From Thalassia testudinum (Eukaryota; Streptophyta; Magnoliopsida; Alismatales; Hydrocharitaceae), in NCBI GenBank assembly GCA_037157565.1, contig JAZHRO010000026.1, positions 35,392,501 to 35,456,500 of the forward strand: DNA of 64,000 nucleotides, in the 5' to 3' direction. Under the pieces are notes generated by a model. It ran no database searches, was not told the DNA's origin, and was given only the letters and a program-made list of their open reading frames with translations. The stretch's first letter is position 1; every line of letters begins with the position of its first letter. The position numbers and the translations under genes were made by a program. Of the stretch, positions 56,952-64,000 are shown piece after piece.

Positions 56952-57472
56952 GCTCTTTGTGCAGGGACAGGGTGCGAGAAGTAGGAAGAAGAAGAAGACT
57001 GCAGGAAGAGGAAGAAGAAGAAGAAGCACAAAGGAAGTACTATAGCAGATGCCACTTAAGCCGTCTGATTGAGAAATCAGACGACGGATGAAGCTCTGTA
57101 GACAAAGCAAAGAAGAAGAAAAAGAAAAGAAAAGGTGCTGCAGCTGAAAGCAGAAAGAAGAAGGAAGAAAGAAGAAGAAGAAAAGAAAAGAAGAAGAGAA
57201 AAAGAAGACAAGCAAAGAGAGAAAGAAGAGAAGAAGAAAAAGCCAAGAAATAAAATCTACCTCTCTCTCTCTCTCTTATTTTTGTAATAAAAGCATTGTA
57301 CTTCTAGAATTCTAGTAGCTCCCTGAGTTTGACCTCGGTAGAAAAAACATTTCTGAGTAAAATTATAATAGTGGCAATAACAAACCGTAGCTATTTTACC
57401 TGTACCACAACGACATTACTATAACAAACAAAAGACCTAGCCACGGTCGGTCACACAATAGCCATCAGGTAG

Positions 57473-58414
57473 AAACCCATGTATTTGTGAATTTTAAGTG
57501 ATCGTGCAGTGTGTACACAATAGCAATCAACAAATAGCGATGAAAACTCAGTTAGGGTTTCAAACAGTTTTAATGTCTCCCTTTGAATTTGATTTGAGTT
57601 TTTAGAAAGTGTATTCTATGCAACTCATCTCGCTTTTTAATTTTTTCAAACAATAGATGGCCTTTTTAATTTTAAGTCAAATGCAGAGGATGCTCGGCAC
57701 TCAGAAAGGATAGAAATGCATACTTGACTCCAGCAATTCTACAAGTGATGCATTTTGACTGTATTGAAATCTAGTAGGAAATGTGCAACCTAAGTATGGA
57801 TGCCTAGAATATGTTGTTGCTAGATAAGGGATGAAATATTTTTAGTATTTTTATGATTTTATAATTGTTTTGGATTTTCTAAATGCAACAAGCAAAAACA
57901 AATAAAAAAGAAATCGATACGGAAAAACCACGTCGATAAGAGATAAGTAGAGAGATATAAAGAGAGTTGAAAGAGAGTCCAAGTTATACACAGAATGTGT
58001 GAGAACAGGCTCTTACAACTTATTCCTAACACAATATAATCCTAAGGATATTCCTAAGTCTAAACTACCACTAACTAATCTAATCTACTAAAAACTGGAA
58101 AATGCAATTACTTCTGGAAAAACTCCTCCGGGAAGTTAGGTCTGAAGCACAGCGAATCTGCCAGGAAAATGAAGTCCACCTAGAAGAAGACACTGCTCCT
58201 CCTACTCCTCCTCAAATGCTGCAAGAACACCAAGTGATTAGTAAGACAATTATATACAAAACAATCAAAGAATATAATGAATAAAAGAATCTATATACAA
58301 TAAAGAATATAAATGAAAGAATGATTATATACAAATAAATCAAAAATATGTACAAATGAAAAATAAAAGAAAAATTTTGGTGTATAAAGAGTTGCCTCCC
58401 CTGCAATGATGCCA
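57473..58414 (-). other. Leader and PBS of element G
   Basis: The PBS-like TCCCCTGCAATGATGCCA (58397-58414) matches 14 of 18 nt of the tRNA-Asp 3' end and is preceded by GTTGCC, as in A and B. The leader contains no gene. Confidence 0.6.
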
Positions 58415-58855
58415 AAAATATGATCGAAAGTCATCAATCATAGCCTAACAAATTCTTTATTTTGATCTCTATTGGAGAATCTTTGGTATAACGCTCCATC
58501 ATCAGCACATCAATATTCTCGGTTACCTCTTCTACAAGCCTGGTTTACTCTCCTCATTTTTAGGGCTTACATCTCTTCTGTTTTGTACTGGTGAATACGG
58601 TTCAGCTGAAAGCATTAAGCTCAGTGCTTGTTGGCAGGCAATCCAAAATAGTTTTGTGTTTATAATAGGTTGATTTTCTTTCCAAGATTGGAGATAGTGA
58701 TCGTCATGAAAACAACTCAGAGTTATCCAGGTGTTATCTTCCCTTTCTCATGGTTATTTTCTATTCATAAGGAATACAATGACATTGCATGAAATAGGAA
58801 TGGGAGGTGGGTAATATTTTTGCTAAGCATCCTATATCTAGCCTTCATCAATTTT
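58415..58855. other. Sequence between the G PBS and T2
   Basis: Should be the G LTR, but beyond the first 20 nt I find no match to other LTRs in the window, nor the tRNA-like motif. No gene seen. Confidence 0.3.
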
Positions 58856-61512
58856 TGTAACGACCCGGTTCCTGAGTCCCTACGAGACACGAGAACCGGA
58901 CCGACTCGACTAATCCCAAGACCTAGTCGTCCAACGAGGAAGTAACCAAAAGACAGTAAAATAAACCACATTCAGCATGAATATAACTAACAGTAAGAAA
59001 GTACAGCAGTAAGGAAAGAAACTACTACAGTAGGTACCACCACAACAGTAGAACAACATTTATCATATAACAAGAACTGCAGGTAAAGAAAGTACAGCGG
59101 AAACAAGAACTACTCACTAGAACAGAAACAAAAGAGGTACAAAAGACTGTGGTAAACTCTACTGGACCCTACTCGGCCCAGTGTCCTCTGCAGCCGCCGA
59201 CCCTGGCTGCTCAACACCTGGTCCTGAAAAAGGTAACGAGTGTAACACGTCAGCAAAACGCTGAGTAGAGTGGCAAACTAACTAAAGGAAACAGTAGAGT
59301 GTACAGTAGCTGTTACGTTTTATTACTTCTTTTATTCACATCTTTCAATTTTCTCACTATTTCATTTATTTCTCAGATCCTTTACTTGATCTCGAAAGTC
59401 CTGGTGGGAACGGTCTTGATTGCAGTCTTTTCCAAAAGTAGAAGTAGCACGTGGTGCTCTCCTGGCCGGGAGAGTCCCCCGTGGTGATCCTACCCTCAGT
59501 CAACCACCCCAAGGTCACTGACAGACGTAACGGTGACTACGGCACGCGCGATAAACGCACAGGTAGCTAGCCCGCACTGGCACGCGGTCAGTCGTTTCCG
59601 TTAACGGGTGCGCCCAAAGCACAGCACGGAACCAGGGCAGAGCCCTCTTAGTAACAGGGGTCCAACCCCTCTACAGTAACCAAACCGGGGCCTTGCCCCT
59701 CCACAGTCCGCGCACCCTCGCCTGACTACCCTGGTTTGCCCCAGCGAACCTAACAAGTCGGTGTGGGAGGCTAGCAGAACCCCGGGGCCCGTGGGGTAGC
59801 TAGTACCTCCCTACACTAGTAGCTCTCCTCGGTACTACGTACGCGAGGGCCAGCAAGTCGGTACAGAGTGGCCAGTCCTAACCCCAGGTCCCTGGGGCGG
59901 CTAGCTCCGCTCTGCACTAAGCAGGGGGACAGTCGCTCTCCTTAGTACTCCGTACTCAAGGGCCAGCTCACTTCCCCAAAACTATTCCATTCACTTTCCA
60001 GGAGTTCTACTCCTACTTCCCCGTAGGGTTCCATCCTTTTTACTCAAAGATCCAGGTTTCACTTTCCAGTTTCACATTCTTACAATTCATGTTCTCAACC
60101 ACGTTATCTATTCACAACAGGCAGCTGTTAATTCAAATTACAGGCAGCTTTATATCTCTTTCCATTTTCCAAGACTGCAGTATTATACATTCAACTAGTT
60201 TTCCCATCCTAGGATTCATGCCATATCCTAGGATCTATCATACAATCTAGTTTTCCAATCCTAGGATTCATGCAACACCTAGGAGCTATCATTCCATCTA
60301 TTTCTCATTCCTAGGGTTCATGCAATGTCCTAGGTTCTATTTATGGTTTCATAATTTAACAGATTTTAATAACTTAAAGCCACTCTACCAGGTACAACAG
60401 GAGTAATGGGGGCGTGATCGGGAATCCCACGTGCCTCCGCGACTCTCAAGACTGCAACTGAACGAGGTCCTATCACAAGGATCAAGCACAAGGAGTGTCT
60501 CAAAACAGTGTATAGCTACTGTAGACGGGTAGAGGAATTAATTCTGAAAAGAGCGCAACTCGAATCGCGGAAAACGGAGCCCGAACGGGCCCTAAATGGG
60601 TCGAAAAAGACGATACTGTGCAAAATCAGACGTCTGGAACTTCTTCCAGACGTCTTAAACAGTGGATCAGAGAATTACCTGTTCAGTGTGGTTTCCCAGA
60701 CGTCCAGAAGTCTGCGGGGACGTCTGTCCTAGCTCCCAGACGTCCGATGGTCACCCCGGATGTCTGGAGGTCACTCCCGCCGTCTGGTACAACTTCCAGA
60801 CGTCTGATTCGCAAAGGATGGCGAATCAGCGAACCTGTGCACAGCCAACTCCCTCCCTTAGTACGGTCGGTCGATAGGAAGGAAGAAGAAAGCGGAATAC
60901 ACACCTTTCAGACGTCGGTATGAGCTACCAGACGTCGTCCTCGCCGTCTGCCTATCAACCCAGACGTCTGATTCTGGAAATTTTTCCAGAATCAGGGTGC
61001 TACTCGGCCTCCGCTCGCGACGCCGCCCGCGTCGCACCTCGCGCGCCTGCTACTCAGACTGCAGCAGGTCCCTCTCCACGTCGTTCCGCGCCCCCTGCGC
61101 CCTCCGCCGACCGGCCAAGCCGCTCCGACGAGCTCGCCCTCACGGCAAAGCTCCGCTCTCGCACGCCGCACCTCCTCCGCGCTCACTGCGGCCGCCGCTG
61201 CCGCCCTCGCGCTCGCTCGCTCTCGTGCACAGGAAGGAGAAGAGGAAGGGGACGGTGGAGACGACAGGAGGGGAGGCGTGGCCTTTTAAGGCCATGCGAG
61301 GAGGAGGGAGAAGGATTTGCGGCAGGGGAATCCTGCAGCCGCAGGAGGGAAGAAGGCGAATATGCGGTCTGCGCGCTCAGGCGCGCAGACGACTCGCGTG
61401 TGTCGAAAATAACGGATTTCTAGACGTCTGGAAACTATCCCAGACGTCTGGTCCGACGTCTGGACAACCCTCCAGACGTCTTAAAAGACGTCTGCGCCAC
61501 ACGCTCGTTACA
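58856..61512 (-). repeat. 3' LTR of T2
   Basis: 2657 bp, TGTAACGACC...CTCGTTACA. Reverse complement of the T1 LTRs with many differences. Carries about fourteen exact GACGTC cores (60620-61500), the GATTCTGGAA inverted repeat (60970-60993), the tandem repeat (60195-60340) and a TATA site decayed to CTTTTAAG (61283-61290). Open frames at 60508-61518 overlap on both strands and are rejected as genes. Confidence 0.92.
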
Positions 61513-61597
61513 ATATAACAAACTCAAAGGAAGTTTCGTCCCCGAAACTTGCGCCAACTAGGGTGCGGGAAAAGACGTCCGAATAACCATAACAAAC

Positions 61598-62765
61598 TCA
61601 AAGAGGACCGAAGCCGGTCCGAAAAGTCGTACCCGCGAAAAGCTCCGGGTACCGCCCCCGCATTGCTGCCTCAGGCTCCCAGGTAGCCTCCTCGTACCGC
61701 TGGCTCCTCCACAAAACCTTTACCAGGGGTACTTGCTTTCGTCTCAAACTGCGGACGGCTCGGTCTAGGATCTGCACTGGCCGCTCGGGGTAGGTCAGGT
61801 CGTCGCTCACCTCGACACTCTCGTGACTCAGTACGTGACTGGAATCGGCTACGTACCTCCTGAGGTTGGACACGTGGAACACGTCGTGCATACCAGAAAG
61901 CTGCGGGGGAAGGGCAAGTCTGTAAGCAACGGGTCCAACCTGCTCTAGGACCTCAAATGGCCCCACGAACCTCGGCGCGAGCTTCCCTCTCACCCCAAAC
62001 TGCTGTAAGCCCTTCATGGGCGAAACACGAAGGAAGACGTGGTCCCCAACCGCGAACTGCACCTCTCTGCGTCTGCGATCCGCGTAGCTCTTCTGTTTGC
62101 TCCTGATAGTGCGGAGTCGTCTGTGGATCTGCTCAACTACCTCCTGACTCTACCGGATCAACCTGAGGCCAACCCCCCACTTGGTCCCCACCTCAACCCA
62201 ACTTAAGGGTGCCGTACACTTCCGTCCGTACAGAGCCTCGTAGGGAGCCATGCCGATGCTCGAGTGATAACTGTTGTTGTATGCAAACTCCGCCAGGGGC
62301 AGGTGCTCCTCCCAAGAGCCCCTCCAGTCCAGTACACAGGCACGCGAAAGGTCCTCAAGTGTCTATATCGTGCGCTCAGACTGTCCGTCCGTCTGGGGGT
62401 GGTAAGCCGTGCTAAACCTCAACCTCGTCCCCAAGGCCTGCTGAAACTCAGCCCAAAACTGGGACGTAAAGCGGGTATCCCGGTCAGATACGATCTCCCG
62501 CGGAACTCCGTGTAGTCGCACCACAACACAGATATACCTCTCTGCCAACTGTGCTGGTCCCAAAGTGACTCGGATCGGCAAGAATCGCGCCGTCTTCGTC
62601 AATCTATCCACTATTACCCAGACTGCGTCGTGTCCCCGCTGGGTAACAGGTAAGCCCACCACCAAGTCCATGGTGATGCTCTCCCACTTCCACTCTGGCA
62701 CTGGAAGCGGCTGAAGCGGCCCTGCAGGCCTCTGATGCTCGGCTTTCACCTGCTGGCACACTAAA
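61598..62765 (-). pseudogene. Integrase with chromodomain-like end, T2 (broken)
   Basis: Same frame and motifs as T1. The C-terminal open stretch 62062-61598 ([34 protein letters not shown]) ends at a TGA. The core 62761-62363 has [24 protein letters not shown] and [13 protein letters not shown], so the catalytic triad is intact. TAG stops near 62763, 62361 and 62153 fall where T1 has CAG codons. Confidence 0.9.
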
Positions 62766-64000
62766 CACTATTGCACGAACTCACCCACATCCCGCTTCAT
62801 CCCTCTCCACCAAAACTCACGTCTCAAGTCGTGGTACATTTTCGTGTTTCCGGGATGTATGGTGAATCTGGAACCGTGTGCCTCAGTCAAGAGCTCTCTC
62901 AACAGCTCCTCGTCTCTGGGAACACACAACCGTCCCCTCATGCGTAGCACCTGGTCTGTGAAAGAGAAGTCCCCTGGGTCTCCTGATAGTACTCTGTCGC
63001 GCAAAGACTGCAAGTACGGATCAGCCATCTGTCCTGTAATGATACGATCTATCAGCTCTGGCCTGGTTTGCCGTGTCACCGTCACTGCCCCACAGTATCC
63101 TCGTAACTCTAGAGGTCGCCAACTGCCCACCTCCTTCAAAAGGCTCCAACTCTGTAACTGTAGACTGGCCAAGCGTGCGGGCGCCTTATGGCTCAAGGCA
63201 TCAGCCACCACATTGGCCTTTCCTGGGTGGTAGGAGATGCTGCAATCGTAGTCCTTCAGAAGCTCCAACCAACGTCTCTGTCTCATGTTGAGCTCCTTCT
63301 GGTCAAAAAGATATCTGAGGCTCTTGTGATCTGTAAAAATCTCGAAGGTCTCACCGTACAAGTAGTGCCTCCAGGTCTTCAGCGCGAAGACAACAGCTGC
63401 CAACTCTAGGTCGTGGGTAGGGTAGGTATGCTCATGGGGCTTCAGTTGCCGCGAAGCGTAAGCGACAACATGACCCCTCTGCATGAGCACACCTCCTAAC
63501 CCCTGCAAGGAAGCGTCTGTGTACACAACGAACCCACCACTACTGTCAGGGATGGTGAGCACGGGAGCCGAGGTCAACCTCTCCTTCAGCTCCAGAAAAC
63601 ACGCCTCACAGGCGTCCGTCCAAGCGAAAGGCACGTCCATCCGGGTCAACTGTGTCATAGGACGCGCAATCTGTGAAAATCCCCTGATGAACCGTCTGTA
63701 GTAACCTGCCAGTCCCAGGAAACTGCGAATCACAGTGACTGAACACGGTCTCTCCCACCTGAGCACTGCCTCGACCTTGGCGGGGTCCACCGCCAGGCCG
63801 TCACTAGAGATCACATGACCTAAGAAGGTCACCTCCCTCAACCAGAACTCGCACTTGCTGTATTTTGGCGTACAGCCTGCGTCGTCTCAGAGTGTCCAGA
63901 ACCATCCGCAAGTGCTGTCCGTGCTGCGTCCGATCTCTAGAATAGATGAGCACATCATCTATGAAAACCACCACGAACTGATCCAAGTACGGTCTAAACA
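62766..64000 (-). pseudogene. RT (partial), RNase H and integrase N terminus, T2
   Basis: A 357-codon open stretch (63841-62768) covers the RT end ([14 protein letters not shown]), RNase H ([26 protein letters not shown]) and the zinc-binding start of integrase ([20 protein letters not shown]). Upstream, FIDDVLIYS near 63955 is in another frame. An A run near 63864-63867 has one extra base relative to T1 (YAKIQQV against YAKYSKC), which explains the frameshift. Confidence 0.9.

Larger units (their letters stand above)
54816..57467 (+). mobile_element. Solo LTR C3
   Basis: 2652 bp from TGATGAGAACC to GCCATCA with perfect GGTAG duplications (54811-54815, 57468-57472). Same family as C1, C2 and D. 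In order: U3; hairpin ACCTTCCG...CGGAAGGT (55642-55667); TATA-like CTTTATAAGG (55741-55750); GC-rich leader; USE/TATA unit (56646-56689); purine-rich tract (56970-57240); tRNA-Asp complement GTACCACAACGAC (57403-57415). The many overlapping GC-rich open frames are not conserved. Confidence 0.87.
58856..64000 (-). mobile_element. Tekay/Del-like element T2, truncated by the window edge
   Basis: Second copy of the T1 family on the opposite strand. The 3' LTR is complete; pol runs off the window in RT. The flank on the LTR side is ATTTT (58851-58855); the other duplication is outside. T2 is useful for reading T1, because most T1 stops correspond to sense codons here. Confidence 0.92.

Overview
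The window is a stretch of plant (angiosperm) heterochromatin made of LTR retrotransposons nested inside one another. I see no host gene. Everything coding is gag-pol debris: Ty3/gypsy elements of the tRNA-Asp-primed Athila type, Ty3/gypsy elements with a C-terminal chromodomain-like segment (Tekay/Del-like), and one Ty1/copia-type solo LTR. Target-site duplications (TSDs) and coding frames that resume across insertions allow the nesting to be read by eye. The species cannot be named.

Layout. The outermost sequence is an LTR (P2, 564-1195 continuing at 52958-53388). Athila-like element A (minus strand, 1196-52952, TSD GTTAA) split it. A's 3' LTR is 1196-2875, its integrase 4235-5816, RT/protease 21772-23762, gag about 46545-48487, PBS 49667-49684 and 5' LTR 49812-52952. 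A's RNase H is interrupted by solo LTR C1 (5823-21765, plus). C1 in turn contains a complete Tekay-like element T1 (5977-16481, plus) and solo LTR C2 (17978-20699, minus, TSD TTCAC). A's gag-protease junction is interrupted by element D (23763-46539, minus), which holds E (31026-36108, TSD GTAGC) in its leader and B (36333-43771, minus) in its primer-binding site. A's 5' LTR carries a copia-type solo LTR (50220-51956, TSD ATTTT). To the right lie a gag remnant G (minus), solo LTR C3 (54816-57467, plus, TSD GGTAG) and a second Tekay-like element T2 (58856 to beyond the window, minus).

Two features stand out. First, all five LTRs of the C/D family (C1, C2, C3, D1, D2) carry a plant snRNA-type promoter in sense orientation: a USE-like box, exactly 24 nt, a TATA-like box, then a G exactly 30 nt after the first TATA base. 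That is the geometry of a U6-type RNA polymerase III promoter. In three copies the first TTTT lies about 237-244 nt downstream, which suggests an LTR-embedded small RNA gene comparable in concept to the 5S unit of Cassandra elements. The unrelated LTR E has the same USE-24-TATA arrangement.

Second, LTRs of all the tRNA-Asp-primed families carry, about 35-60 nt from the PBS-side end, a 10-14 nt match to the 5' end of tRNA-Asp, the same tRNA whose 3' end primes them. At the PBS of A a complete 72-nt tRNA-Asp copy plus CCA lies between two copies of the U5 end, as expected if plus-strand synthesis ran through the whole primer and then switched template at that match.

Other points: GACGTC palindrome clusters shared by the Tekay-like and copia-type LTRs; element B carrying an unrecognised open frame in place of gag-pol; a candidate spliced leader; and decay dominated by C-to-T/G-to-A nonsense changes. 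All element boundaries were read by eye and could be off by a few bases.
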